DNA of 64,000 nucleotides from Paludisphaera mucosa (GCF_029589435.1 NZ_JARRAG010000003.1:62001-126000), one strand, 5' to 3'. Counted from the first letter of the stretch, positions 44,940 to 54,289 are shown. Notes: a model not told the origin generated them from the letters alone. Program-made: numbers and translations.

Positions 44940-44978
44940 GGGGCGGCCCGTCCGCGAAGGATCGCGGCGGGCCGCCCC
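44940..44978. terminator. Strong hairpin between convergent surface genes
   Basis: Arms GGGGCGGCCCG (44940-44950) and CGGGCCGCCCC (44968-44978), extended inside by CCGCG (44952-44956) and CGCGG (44963-44967) with one unpaired T: a 16-bp G+C stem with an AAGGAT loop. It sits 21 bases after one stop and 19 before the other. There is no U tract on either strand, but the position suits a bidirectional transcript end. Confidence 0.6.
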
Positions 44979-44997
44979 GTTGGGTCGGTACTGGGCG

Positions 44998-47832
44998 TCA
45001 GCCCTGGATCAGGACGTTGTCGCCCGTGCCGCCGTCGAGGACGTCGGCGCCGGGGCCGCCGATCAGGACGTCGTCGCCGTCGCCGCCGAGGAGGCTGTCA
45101 TTCCCATCTCCGCCGATGAGGACGTCGTCGCCCGTGCCGCCGTCGGCGGTCAGGCGCGGGCCGCTCCCGGCCAGGCCGCTCGCCTCGACCACGTCGGAGC
45201 CCGCCAGGGCGTTGACGATCAGCCGGTCGTTGGCCGCCTCGGCGCCGGTGATGTTGATCGCGGCCGACAGGCCGAGGACCTGGGCCCCCAGGGCGTCGCC
45301 CGCGACCTGGATGACGTCGTCGCCGTTGGTGCCGTTGACGGTCACCGTGTCGGCCGAGCCGTCGCCCGCCGTCCCGCCGATGGCGCCGGCGAGGTTCAGG
45401 TTCACTTCGGTCACGTCCGTGCCCGAGAGGTCGTTGACGACGATGTTGTCCGCGCCTCCCAGGGCGTTGAAGGTGATCGCCTCGGTGTCGTTCAGGTCCA
45501 TCGTCACGTTGGCCACGTTGCGGAAGAAGCGGACGCGGCCGCCGTTGGCCGAGACGTCGATGTTCTCGGCGATGTTGGCGCCGTTGAAGAGCATGGTGTC
45601 GAATCCCGCCTGGCCCTCGATCGTGTCGTTGTCGTCGCCGGGGTTCCAGACGAAGGTGTCGTCGCCCTGGCCCATGAGGGCCACGTCGTCGCCGTCGCCG
45701 CCGTTGATCAGGTCGTCGCCCTCGCTGCCGAGCATGAGATCCACGCCTAGGCCGCCGTTGATCGTGAGGGCGATGCCGTCGGCCTCGAGCGACGAGGCGT
45801 TGATCGTGTCGGCGCCGCCCAGGCCGTTCAGCGTCAGGCGGTCGTTCGCCTGCTCCTGGTGGAAGATGTTGACGACCGTGTGGAGCCCGAAGACGTTGAT
45901 CCCGCCGGCGTCGCCCGCGGCCCCGAACGCGTCGGCCCCCTGGGTGCCGTTGACCGTGACCGTGTCGGCCGCCCCGTCGCCCCCGCCGCCGGGCCCGCGG
46001 AGGTCGACGTCGAGGCGCGTCAGGTCGGTGCCGGTGAGGTCGCCCACCACGACGTTGTCGGCCCCGCCGAGGGCGCGGAACTCGATCCGCTCGACGTCGT
46101 CGAGGTCCATGACGATGTTGGCGACGTCGCGGAAGAAGCGGACGCGGCCGCCGTTGGCCGAGACGTCGATGTTCTCGGCGATGTTGGCGCCGAAGAAGAG
46201 CATCGAGTCGGCGCCGCCCTGGCCCTCGACGGTGTCGCTGCCGTCGCCCGGATCCCACTGGAAGACGTCGTTCCCGGCGCCCATGAAGGCGACGTCGTCG
46301 CCCTGCTGGCCGTCGATGAAGTCGTCGTCGTCGCCCCCCAGGAGTCTGTCCGCGCCGCGGCTGCCCAGGATCGTGTCGTTCCCCGCGCCGCCGTCGATCG
46401 CCAACTGGACGACGCCGGCGGGGAGCGTGGAGGCCGTCACGCCGTCGTTGCCGCCCCGGGCGTTCACCGCGAGCGAATCGTTCGCCCCTTCGGAATTGGA
46501 GACGTTCACGAGGACCGGCAGGCCGACCACCGCGTAGGAGCTCCCCGCGCCGAAGACGTCGATGACGTCGTCGCCGTTGGTGCCTTCGACGGTCACCGAG
46601 TCGGCCGCGCCGTCGCCGGTCGTCCCGTTGAGCGTGCCGGCCTGGTTGACGTTGATCTCGGTCAGGTCGGTGCCGCTGAGGTCGTGGACGGTGGTCGAGT
46701 CGGCGCCGCCCAGGGTGTTGAGGTCGATCCCCTCGACGTCGTCGAGGTCCATGACGATGTTGGCCACGTTCCGGGTGAACCGCACCCGGCCGCCGTTCGC
46801 CGAGACGTCGAAGACCTCGTTGACGTTGGCGCCGTTGAAGAGCATCGAGTCCGTGCCGGCCTGGCCCTCGACGGTGTCGCTGCCGTCGCCCGGATCCCAC
46901 TGGAAGACGTCGTTCCCGGCGCCCATGAGCGCGGTGTCGTTGCCGCGATTGCCGTCGATGAAGTCGTCGCCGTCGCCGCCGAAGATGAAGTCGGCGCCGT
47001 CGCCGCCCAGGATCGTGTCGTTCCCGGTGCCGCCGTCGATCGTGAGCTGGATCAGGGCGGCCAGGCCGTTGCTCCCCGTGATCGCGTCGTCGCCGCCGTT
47101 GGCGTTGACGACGAGCTTCTCGCTGGTGCCGACGTCGATCGAGAACGGGGCCGGGTTGACGCGGTCGAAGCGGACGCGGGTCCCGTTGGGGGTGATGGTG
47201 AAGGCCTCGGCGCCGTTGCCGCCGTTGACCTCGACGGTGTCGACGCCGGCTCCGCCCTCGTTCAGGTCCGTGTCGTCGCCCGGGTTCCAGATCATCCGGT
47301 CGTCGCCGCCCTCGCCGAAGACCTGGTCGTCGGCGTCGCCGCCGGTGAGCGTGTCGTTGCCGACGCCGCCGAAGAGGAAGTCGACGCCCCCCTTGCCCAG
47401 CAGCGTGTCGTTTCCGTCCTGGCCGAAGAGCAGGTCGGCGCCCGAGCCGCCGGTGAGCGTGTCATTGCCGGCTCCGCCGAAGAGGTTGGCCTTGGGGAGG
47501 GCGCCGTTGGCCTCGTTGAGCGTGATCACGTCGTTGCCGCCCAGGCCGAAGGCCGAGATCGACGTCGTGTTGAGGACGGTCGGGACGCCGCCCAGGATCG
47601 CGACGGCGCCGCCGTTGATCTGGATCGCGCCGGCGGCCGTGCGGCCGATCGTGATCGTGTTGTTCAGCGAGTCGCCGAAGATGCTCAACGCGCCGGCGCC
47701 GAACACGGCCGAGACCGTCGGCGTGATGCGGTCGTCGAGCCGTTCGAGGCCGAGCGTGATGCGGGGGGCCGGCCGTCGCGGCCGACGACGGAGGCTGCGA
47801 AACAGGTTGTCGAGGCGACGGTCGAACATCAT
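44998..47832 (-). CDS. RTX-like calcium-binding repeat surface protein
   Basis: 944 residues. The N-terminus is basic (RRLDNLFRSLRRRPRRPAPR) and is followed by LGLERLDDRITPT, the planctomycete extracellular-protein motif, rather than a classical signal peptide. Many GGxGxDxxx nonapeptides follow (GGAGNDTLTGGSGADLLFG, GGDGDDVLIGGPGADVLDGG) that bind calcium in RTX proteins. These alternate with a repeated ~200-residue module containing WDPGDGSDTVEGQ, ANGGRVRF and NxDDxxxI segments. Second ATG at 47829 is equally likely as the start (GGAG at 7 bases). No type I secretion genes are adjacent; the efflux operon at 57.7-64 kb is a metal type. It is probably cell-surface or matrix protein. Confidence 0.87.
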   Translation of the reverse strand: MMFDRRLDNLFRSLRRRPRRPAPRITLGLERLDDRITPTVSAVFGAGALSIFGDSLNNTITIGRTAAGAIQINGGAVAILGGVPTVLNTTSISAFGLGGNDVITLNEANGALPKANLFGGAGNDTLTGGSGADLLFGQDGNDTLLGKGGVDFLFGGVGNDTLTGGDADDQVFGEGGDDRMIWNPGDDTDLNEGGAGVDTVEVNGGNGAEAFTITPNGTRVRFDRVNPAPFSIDVGTSEKLVVNANGGDDAITGSNGLAALIQLTIDGGTGNDTILGGDGADFIFGGDGDDFIDGNRGNDTALMGAGNDVFQWDPGDGSDTVEGQAGTDSMLFNGANVNEVFDVSANGGRVRFTRNVANIVMDLDDVEGIDLNTLGGADSTTVHDLSGTDLTEINVNQAGTLNGTTGDGAADSVTVEGTNGDDVIDVFGAGSSYAVVGLPVLVNVSNSEGANDSLAVNARGGNDGVTASTLPAGVVQLAIDGGAGNDTILGSRGADRLLGGDDDDFIDGQQGDDVAFMGAGNDVFQWDPGDGSDTVEGQGGADSMLFFGANIAENIDVSANGGRVRFFRDVANIVMDLDDVERIEFRALGGADNVVVGDLTGTDLTRLDVDLRGPGGGGDGAADTVTVNGTQGADAFGAAGDAGGINVFGLHTVVNIFHQEQANDRLTLNGLGGADTINASSLEADGIALTINGGLGVDLMLGSEGDDLINGGDGDDVALMGQGDDTFVWNPGDDNDTIEGQAGFDTMLFNGANIAENIDVSANGGRVRFFRNVANVTMDLNDTEAITFNALGGADNIVVNDLSGTDVTEVNLNLAGAIGGTAGDGSADTVTVNGTNGDDVIQVAGDALGAQVLGLSAAINITGAEAANDRLIVNALAGSDVVEASGLAGSGPRLTADGGTGDDVLIGGDGNDSLLGGDGDDVLIGGPGADVLDGGTGDNVLIQG
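45521..45583. repeat. 63-bp internal repeat of the RTX-like gene, copy 1
   Basis: Identical to 46130-46192 over 63 bases, 609 bases apart; codes for the ANGGRVRFFR region of the repeated module. Confidence 0.85.
46130..46192. repeat. 63-bp internal repeat of the RTX-like gene, copy 2
   Basis: Second exact copy of 45521-45583. Such spacing lets one module be lost or gained by recombination. Confidence 0.85.
46219..46286. repeat. 68-bp internal repeat of the RTX-like gene, copy 1
   Basis: Identical to 46861-46928 over 68 bases, 642 bases apart; codes for the GAGNDVFQWDPGDGSDTVEGQ region. Confidence 0.85.
46861..46928. repeat. 68-bp internal repeat of the RTX-like gene, copy 2
   Basis: Second exact copy of 46219-46286. 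Confidence 0.85.
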
Positions 47833-48027
47833 GCGTCTCCTGCCCTGGTGTGAGGACTGAATGCCTGGCTGGCTGCCTGCCTGGATGTCGTCCGAGCGTC
47901 GACGAAGAAGGGAGGCCGCGTCGGGCCTCGTCGCGATGGTGGGCCTCGCCGAATCGCTCGCTGGAAGACGACCTGCGCACGACCGTGTGACGGAGACAGG
48001 ATTCGTTGAATTTCTTCCGGACGAGAT

Positions 48028-51000
48028 TTAGGGGGCGTCCGCCGGGGCGACGGCGGGGGGGGCGGAGGAGGGCGACGCGTTCCAGACCTTGACGACGGCG
48101 TCGCGGCCGGCGGAGGCCAGCAGGCGACCGCCGTCGCCGAAGGCCAGGTCGTAGATGCGGTCGGCGTGGGCCGGCAGGGTCAGGACCTCGTGGCCCGTCT
48201 CGACGTCCCAGAAGGTCATCCGGCCGATGTTGTCGGCGGCGACGACGCGTTTGCCGTCGGGGGTGAAGGCGACCGCCCAGACGAGCAGGCCCCGGATCGT
48301 GAAGGCGTGGCGGCGCTCGCCGGTGCGGGCGTCCCAGATCCCGATGGTGTTGTCCCAGCTCGCGGTGGCGAGGCTGAGGCCGTCGGGGCTGAAGGCCGCG
48401 TCGGCGACCCCCTGGCGATGGCCGCGGAGCTTCAGGACCTCGCGGCCGGTCTCCAGGTCCCAGACCGTCGCCGTCCCGGGCGCGTAGACGCGCTTGACGT
48501 CGCCCGTCGTCGCGGCCAGGCGGCGGCCGTCGGGGCTGATCGTCAACGCGGTGATCGCCAGCGGGGCGGCGGGGGACAGCGGCTTGCGGGCGGTCCCGGA
48601 CTCGGCGTCCCAGATCCGGACGACGCCCGCGAGGTCGCCGGCGGCCAGGGTGCGGGAGTCGGGGCCGAACGCCACGGCGGTCACGGCGGCCCTGCCGGCC
48701 TCGAGCGCGTGCAGCCGAAGGCCGGTCGCCGGGTCCCAGACCTCGACGAGCCCGGGGCCCTCGCGGGCCCCCGCGGCGAGCCGGGCGCCGTCGGGGCTGA
48801 ACGCCGCCGAGGCGTGCGAGCCGGCGCGGGCGTCGAGCTCGGGGCCGGGCCGGCCCGTCGCCAGGTCCCGGAGCTGGACGGCGCAGACCTCGTCGGCGGC
48901 CGCCAGCCATCGGCCCTTCGGGTCGACCGCCACGTCGCTGACGGGCGAGGCGAAGTCCACGATCGCGAGGGCGTCCTGGCCGTGCTCGGCGTCCCAGATC
49001 CGGACCAGGCCGTCGTACCCGGCCGACCCCAGCAGGCGTCCGTCGTCGCTGAAGGCGACGCCCGTCGCCTCGCGGTCGTGGCCCCGGTAGGTCGCCGTCT
49101 TTCGGCCGGTCGCGGCGTCCCAGACGGTGACCGCCCAGCTCCGGCCGGCGGCGGCGATCCGGCGGCCGTCCGGGCTCCAGGCGACCCCCAGGAACCGCTC
49201 GCCGGGGTCGCGGAAGGTCCCGAGCGCGGCCCCGGTCGCGGCGTCCCAGGTGCGCAGGGTGCCGTCCAGGCCGGCCGAGACGATCCGCCGGCCGCCTAGG
49301 TCGTAGGCGACCCCCATGACGACGCCTTCGTGACCCGCCAGGTCGAACAGCAGCTCCCCGGTCGCCGGATCCCAGACCTTCACCAGGCCGTCGGCGCCGG
49401 CCGAGGCCAGGCGTCCGCCGTCGGGCGAGAAGGCCGCCTGGTGGACCGAGCCGACGTGGCCCTCGAGGCTGCGGATCGCCCGGCCCGTGCGCGCGTCCCA
49501 GAGCGTCAGGTCGCCGGCCTCTTCGGCGCGCTCGACGGTCTCCCAGAAGACCCCGGCGCACGAGGCGAGCGTCGTCCCGTCGGGGCTCCAGGCGACCGCC
49601 AGGGCGTCGCGGCCGCGGGCGATCGGCATCGCGGCGATCTCCCGGCCGGTGGCGACCTCGTAGAGCCGGATCGTCCGCCCGCCGCCGGCCGACGCGATCA
49701 CGACGCCATCGGGGCGGAAGGCCAGGCCGTAGACCCCCTCGGGACGGCCGAAGATCGTCCGGATCCGGCGGCCCGCGGGGACCTCCCAGAGCAGGACGTC
49801 GCCGTGCGGGCCGGCGGTCGCCGCCGTCGCGCCGTCGGGGCTGAACGCCAGGGCGTCGGGCTGCTCGCCGCCGTTCGCCCTGAGGGTCGCCAGGGCGGCG
49901 TTGCAGAGCCGCTTGAGATAGTGCCACTCCCAGCTGCGGAACTCCGCCCGGGTGTCGTCGAGCAGCGTCTCGGCGCGGCCGACGTCGTTGCCCGACCAGG
50001 CGCGCTCGGCCAGGGCGATCCGCTGGAAGTAGGTCAGCCGCTGCGAGTCGTAGAGCGACCGCGAGACCCGGACGTTGCCGACCGCCAGGATCGTCAGGGC
50101 CGCGATCGCCGCGAGCGCGGCCGAGGCGGCCAGCGCGGCCACCGCCGGGTTCCGCCGGGCCCACTTCGCCAGCCGCTCGTGAGGGGCGCTGCGGCGGGCG
50201 CGGATGGGCTCGTGGCGCAGCCAGCGGCCGAGGTCCTCGGCGAGCCGGCCGGCCGTCGCGTAGCGGTCCTCGGGGTCCGGGGCGATCGCCGTCTGGACGA
50301 TCGTCGCCAGGTCGCGGGGCAGGGTCGGCAGGACGCGGCGGATGGGCTCGGGCTCCTCCTGGGTGATCTGGTGGATCAGGTACTGCCGGTCGGCGGCCTC
50401 GAACGCCGGCCGCAGCGCCAGCATCTCGTAGAGCGTCAGGCCCAGCGAGTAGACGTCGGACCGGACGTCGCAGCGGCCCCGGAACCGCTCGGGCGCCATG
50501 TAGCGGAGCGTGCCGACGATGTCGCCGGTGCCCGTCAGGTCCTCGCCGTCGACGGCCTTGACCAGGCCGAAGTCGGTCACCCAGACCTTGCCGTTCTCGT
50601 CCAGCAGGAGGTTCGAGGGCTTGATGTCGCGATGCAGCATCCGCTGGTCGTGGGCGTACTGCAGCGCTTCGGCGGCGTGGACGACGATCTCGGCCACGGC
50701 GCGGCGGTAGCCGGCGTCGGGCGCGTCCACGGGCGTCGCCGAGTCGACGCGGCCAGGCGTCGGCGAGGGGGAGGGCGACCCCCCCGCGAGGACGCCCCGC
50801 CGCCCGCCGCCCGCGGACGGCCGCGTCTCGCCGTCGAGCTGGGTCCAGGCCGCCGCCCGCGTCAGCTCGTGGTCGTGTTCCGACGTCGGGGCCGGGCTCT
50901 TGAGCCGCCGCACGTCGTCGAGCACGCGGTCGAGGCCGTGCCCGCTGATGAACTGCATGGCGTAGTAGTGCCGGCCCTCGTGCTCGCCCACGCCGAAGAT

Positions 51001-51438
51001 CGGCACGATGTCCGGGTGCTGCAGCCGCGCCGCCGACTTCGCCTCGCGGAGGAACCGCTGGACCTGATGCGGGCTCGCCCGCAGCCAGGGTGCCAGGACC
51101 TTGAGCGCCACCCGGCGGCCGAGCGAGACCTGCTCGGCCTCGTAGACCACCCCCATCCCGCCCCGGCCGACCTCGCGGAGCAGGCGATAGTCGCCCAGGC
51201 GGTCGAGCCGCTCCTCGTCGCCGGGCCCGGCCTCGGGACCCTCGCCCTGCTCGCCGAGGTCGGGCTTGAGCGCCTCGACCGCGATCAGGGCCGAGAGCAG
51301 GTCGCGCAGCTCCTCGCGACGGCCGGGGAGGCGGTCGAGGAACTCGTCGACGGACGGCCGCTCGCCCCGCCGGCGACGGTCGAGGAACTCGTCGGCCAGC
51401 GCGGCGAGCGGGTCGCATTCCTCGCTGGGATCGACCAC
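48028..51438 (-). CDS. Ser/Thr protein kinase with WD40 beta-propeller
   Basis: 1136 residues from a GTG at 51438 preceded by GGAGGGAG. The N-terminal ~75 residues (EFLDRRRRGERPSVDEFLDRLPG) match the conserved leader of planctomycete kinases. The kinase domain begins at [20 protein letters not shown] near 82, with ALKVL near 112, HRDIKPSNLLLDE near 268 and DFGLVKAV near 288. It carries a ~65-residue polar insertion before the catalytic loop. A membrane helix lies near 428-448. From about 515 to 1120 there are roughly thirteen WD40 repeats (for example VAFSPDGxxLxSAGxDGxVRIWDAxTG), two propellers' worth. It is 33 bases downstream of an ECF sigma gene. Confidence 0.92.
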   Translation of the reverse strand: MVDPSEECDPLAALADEFLDRRRRGERPSVDEFLDRLPGRREELRDLLSALIAVEALKPDLGEQGEGPEAGPGDEERLDRLGDYRLLREVGRGGMGVVYEAEQVSLGRRVALKVLAPWLRASPHQVQRFLREAKSAARLQHPDIVPIFGVGEHEGRHYYAMQFISGHGLDRVLDDVRRLKSPAPTSEHDHELTRAAAWTQLDGETRPSAGGGRRGVLAGGSPSPSPTPGRVDSATPVDAPDAGYRRAVAEIVVHAAEALQYAHDQRMLHRDIKPSNLLLDENGKVWVTDFGLVKAVDGEDLTGTGDIVGTLRYMAPERFRGRCDVRSDVYSLGLTLYEMLALRPAFEAADRQYLIHQITQEEPEPIRRVLPTLPRDLATIVQTAIAPDPEDRYATAGRLAEDLGRWLRHEPIRARRSAPHERLAKWARRNPAVAALAASAALAAIAALTILAVGNVRVSRSLYDSQRLTYFQRIALAERAWSGNDVGRAETLLDDTRAEFRSWEWHYLKRLCNAALATLRANGGEQPDALAFSPDGATAATAGPHGDVLLWEVPAGRRIRTIFGRPEGVYGLAFRPDGVVIASAGGGRTIRLYEVATGREIAAMPIARGRDALAVAWSPDGTTLASCAGVFWETVERAEEAGDLTLWDARTGRAIRSLEGHVGSVHQAAFSPDGGRLASAGADGLVKVWDPATGELLFDLAGHEGVVMGVAYDLGGRRIVSAGLDGTLRTWDAATGAALGTFRDPGERFLGVAWSPDGRRIAAAGRSWAVTVWDAATGRKTATYRGHDREATGVAFSDDGRLLGSAGYDGLVRIWDAEHGQDALAIVDFASPVSDVAVDPKGRWLAAADEVCAVQLRDLATGRPGPELDARAGSHASAAFSPDGARLAAGAREGPGLVEVWDPATGLRLHALEAGRAAVTAVAFGPDSRTLAAGDLAGVVRIWDAESGTARKPLSPAAPLAITALTISPDGRRLAATTGDVKRVYAPGTATVWDLETGREVLKLRGHRQGVADAAFSPDGLSLATASWDNTIGIWDARTGERRHAFTIRGLLVWAVAFTPDGKRVVAADNIGRMTFWDVETGHEVLTLPAHADRIYDLAFGDGGRLLASAGRDAVVKVWNASPSSAPPAVAPADAP

Positions 51439-51471
51439 GCTTGGGACTCCCTCCGTCGTCCGGCCGACGGC

Positions 51472-52155
51472 TCAGCCCGCCCCGCCGTCGACCGTGTCGG
51501 CGAGGCCCGGGGTGTTCGCGAGGACCACCTTGAGCTTCAACATCGCGCGGACGTAGCGCTTGCTCGCCGCGGCCTTGGACAGGCCCAGTACGCTCGCCGC
51601 CTCGTCGTTGGACAGCTCTTCGAAATGTCGCAGGACGATCACCTCGCGGTCGACCGGGTCCATCGCGTCGAGCGTCGCCTCGAGCTGCACCCGGCGCTCG
51701 GCCCGGACGGCCGCGCGGCTCGCCGACGTGACCCGCCCCAGGAGCTGCGCCGCGATCGACGCCGAGTCGGCCCGGGGCTCGCCGCCGCGGTGCAGCGAGA
51801 CCTCGCGGCCGGCGTCGCGCGCCGCCGCGTCGAGGTGGGTCCGATGGATCCGGATCAGCCGCTCGACCACGACCAGGCGGACCCAGAGGAAGAACGGCAG
51901 CGACGGCTTGCTGGCGTAGGCCGGCAGCTTCTTCGCCAGGTCGAGGTACGCCTCCTGGAGCACGTCGGACGGGTCGACGCGACGTTGCAGCCGCCGGTCC
52001 AGCCGCAGCCGAACCAGCCGCTTCAGCCGCTCGCGATGCGCCCCGAACAGCTCCCCGAGCGCCTCCTCGTCGCCTTCGCCGACGCGCCGGATCAGCTCGT
52101 CGGCGCTCGTGGACTCGTCGCCCATGAAACCCCTCTGATCCTTACCGCGACCCAT
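51472..52155 (-). CDS. ECF-type RNA polymerase sigma factor (second module)
   Basis: 227 residues. Region 2 shows VDPSDVLQEAYLDLAKKLP near 61 and FFLWVRLVVVERLIRIHRTHL near 87; region 4 shows VDREVIVLRHFEELSNDEAASVLGLSKAAASKRYVRAMLKL near 170-210. It resembles the Rhodopirellula-type ECF factors paired with kinases. The ATG at 52155 has GGAGG five bases upstream; the ATG at 52125 with AGAGGGG is an alternative. It forms an operon with the kinase/WD40 gene. It belongs to a different sequence group from the factor at 40351, with an SxS-rich middle. Confidence 0.9.
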   Translation of the reverse strand: MGRGKDQRGFMGDESTSADELIRRVGEGDEEALGELFGAHRERLKRLVRLRLDRRLQRRVDPSDVLQEAYLDLAKKLPAYASKPSLPFFLWVRLVVVERLIRIHRTHLDAAARDAGREVSLHRGGEPRADSASIAAQLLGRVTSASRAAVRAERRVQLEATLDAMDPVDREVIVLRHFEELSNDEAASVLGLSKAAASKRYVRAMLKLKVVLANTPGLADTVDGGAG

Positions 52156-52500
52156 GCGGACCTCCGACGCGCGTTCATCCTAATCCTGCATGCCGTGCGG
52201 CGTCCAGGAGCGCGACGAATGAAACCGATGTCAATGGATACGAGCATGAATGCCTGGTGGGGCGGACGTTCGAATGCGCAAGGAACGTTCGGGACCGACG
52301 CACCACACCCCGAGCGTGGCTCGCGACGAACGAGGATGCCGCCTTCCCACGGCCCGAGCGGCCGCGTCCCAGAATCGGGATGCGCGCGATGGCGGGTGGA
52401 AGATCGCGAAGGTGGATCGCGACGGAGCCGACCCGGCGGATCGGCCCGGCGAGCTCGGAACGACCCCGCGAGATCCCCTCGCTGACGCGGTCGCGACGCG
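52156..52500. other. Upstream region of the second ECF module
   Basis: About 345 bases between the catalase gene's stop and the sigma factor start, both on the minus strand. It contains a TTGACA on the minus strand at 52234-52229 but no matching -10 box at 17-18 bases. No convincing ORF is present. Confidence 0.4.
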
Positions 52501-53433
52501 TCAGGACGCCTTCTTGCCTTTGCGCTTGCCCTTGTCCTTGCCGAAGATCCGCTCGGCGGCTTCCTTCACCTGCTCGGGGTCGAGGGCCGACGGCGCGGCG
52601 ACCTGGGGCTCGGCCGGCAGGAACGGGATGTCGACGAGGGTCGGGATCGGGTCGTTGGTGACGACCAGCTCGGGGGCCCCGTCGGGGTGCGCGCCCTTCC
52701 AGATCTGGCCCAGCGCCGAGATGTCTTCCTGGCTGAAGCTGTACATCGTGTTGTACAAGCCCTGCTCGACGTACTTCCGGGCCTCGGGGAAGGCGTCGGT
52801 GCTCAGCTCGGGGATCGGGAAGAGTTTCGCCACCTCGACGCCGCCGGAGAGCGCCTCCAGGGCCTTGGCGTAGGCGATGACGTGCGTGCTGCCGCGCACC
52901 AGCAGGAAGGCCGTCAACTCGCGGACCGTCGGGTCGCTGGTCGTCTCGTAGACCTTGAGCTTCGTCGCCCGGGCGTTCAGCTCCAGGAAGAAGTTGTGCA
53001 CCAGGTCGAGTTTCAGGCTGCCGCTGGAATGGACGTAGCTGCCGTTCCAGAAGTGGCCCATCGAGTCCATCGGCAGGGCGTTCTGGCCGGCCGCGAAGAA
53101 GTGGTAGGTGTTGCGGAACCCCGGGACGTCGGCCAGGGGGGCGGCCGCCGGGTCGTGGCCGCGCGGGACCGTCCCCGTGAGCAGCAGGTTGATGGCGCTC
53201 GCCACCAGCTCGACGTGGCCCCACTCCTCGGCCGCGATGTTGGAGACCAGCTTGTAGAACGGCTGGTAGTTCTCGCGATCGCGGAAGTTGATCGTCTGGA
53301 AGAAGTAGTTCATCAGGGTGGACATCTCGCCCGCCTTGCCGCCCATCAATTCCTGGACGGCCGCCGCCGCGTCGGCGGACGGATGCTTCGGCTTGGGAAG
53401 CGCGGTCAGCAGCTTGTCGACTCGGAAGATCAT
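52501..53433 (-). CDS. Manganese catalase
   Basis: Dismutates hydrogen peroxide with a di-manganese centre; non-haem, ferritin-like fold. The 310-residue product starts at the ATG at 53433, where the family N-terminus (IFRVDKLLTALP) begins; an 89-codon in-frame extension upstream has no support. Likely metal ligands are Glu36 (GKAGEMSTLMNYFFQ), Glu70 and His73 (AAEEWGHVE), and a later Glu/His pair in VRELTAFLLVRGSTHVIAYAKAL near 172-194. The C-terminal ~60 residues end in a Lys-rich tail (GKDKGKRKGKKAS). It is encoded alone, upstream of the sigma factor gene on the same strand. Confidence 0.93.
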   Translation of the reverse strand: MIFRVDKLLTALPKPKHPSADAAAAVQELMGGKAGEMSTLMNYFFQTINFRDRENYQPFYKLVSNIAAEEWGHVELVASAINLLLTGTVPRGHDPAAAPLADVPGFRNTYHFFAAGQNALPMDSMGHFWNGSYVHSSGSLKLDLVHNFFLELNARATKLKVYETTSDPTVRELTAFLLVRGSTHVIAYAKALEALSGGVEVAKLFPIPELSTDAFPEARKYVEQGLYNTMYSFSQEDISALGQIWKGAHPDGAPELVVTNDPIPTLVDIPFLPAEPQVAAPSALDPEQVKEAAERIFGKDKGKRKGKKAS

Positions 53434-53716
53434 CGGGAGGTTCCTGGGGCGTGGTCGGGGCTTTCGTGGGGGGATTGGATCCACAAACCTAAGCAAAGCC
53501 TGCGCCCCCCGGGACTTTGGGATGCGGGCCGGCGAATTCGCTTCTCGCGGCATGCTTGAAAGGGCGCAGCGATCGCCGGGGAGCCGGGTCAACGACGGGT
53601 CATATGGGAATTCCTCGGAATGCGAATCGGCGGCGCCCGGATTGCCTGTTCGATCGTCGGCCGCTGCAGGATGGCGGCCTCGGATGGCTGAGATTCGCAA
53701 CTACGGAGAACGACCG

Positions 53717-54289
53717 ATGGCGACGCAGACCAGGCGAAAGACCGACGACGAAGAGACCAACGACGACTCCGGTCGTCAGCACGATAGCCGGGGACGATTC
53801 ACGTCCGGCGAAGAGGGCGGCCGCGGGGCCAACGGCTCGAACTCGGGCCGATCCCAGGGCAACGGCGCTCGAGCCCAGTCCGCGACCACGCGGGAGCGGG
53901 ACGAGCGGGGCCGATTCGAGTCCGACGACGAGGATGACGACGACGACAAGGAAGGCGGGCGCGGCCGCTCCGAGCGAGGGGCCGGCGACAACCGCTCGCG
54001 TTCCGAGGGCGACGATCGGCAGGGCCAAGCCCAAAGCCGCCGAGGCTCGTCGAGCGGCCGGGGCGGGGTCATCAGCCGCGCGATCCGCGTCCTCGACGAG
54101 ATCGAGACGCGCCTCCACGAGCTTCGCGAGGAGCTGCAGGAGGAAGGCGGCGGCTCATCGTCGGGAAGCCGGAGCAGCGGCCGATCCTCGCGCCGCGACG
54201 ACGATGACGACGACTCGTCGGGCGGCGGCCGCGGCCGCGTCCTCCACCCGGAGAGCGACCGTCGCCTGAAGCAAAACCGCGACGATTGA
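53717..54289 (+). CDS. Disordered RGRF-repeat protein of unknown function
   Basis: 190 residues from the ATG at 53717 with GGAG eight bases upstream. Composition is dominated by Arg, Ser, Gly, Asp and Glu, so most of it is predicted disordered. Two RGRF units (DSRGRFTSGEE near 23 and DERGRFESDDE near 61) resemble the RGRF/KGG units of some stress-related proteins. One amphipathic helix lies near 119-138 (VISRAIRVLDEIETRLHELR), followed by Ser/Arg and Asp runs. It is followed by a strong intrinsic terminator, arguing that it is truly expressed. It may be a nucleic-acid-associated or stress protein; function unknown. Confidence 0.65.
   Translation: MATQTRRKTDDEETNDDSGRQHDSRGRFTSGEEGGRGANGSNSGRSQGNGARAQSATTRERDERGRFESDDEDDDDDKEGGRGRSERGAGDNRSRSEGDDRQGQAQSRRGSSSGRGGVISRAIRVLDEIETRLHELREELQEEGGGSSSGSRSSGRSSRRDDDDDDSSGGGRGRVLHPESDRRLKQNRDD

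Noticed and set aside
45000-47500. Repeats in the RTX-like gene considered as a CRISPR array
   Set aside because: The repeats are coding, spaced by hundreds of bases and encode GGxGxD modules; no cas genes are present.
48028-52155. Kinase/WD40 plus sigma factor read as a defence (NLR-like) system
   Set aside because: There is no NACHT/STAND NTPase, effector or mobile context; ECF + kinase pairs are ordinary regulators in planctomycetes.
49330-52485. 1051-codon + strand ORF opposite the kinase/WD40 and ECF genes
   Set aside because: Same artefact; no domain, no ribosome-binding site, and it crosses two real genes and an intergenic region.
52501-53700. Longer start (53700) for the manganese catalase
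   Set aside because: The family begins at IFRVDKLL (53433); the 89 upstream codons are low-complexity and lie in the divergent control region.
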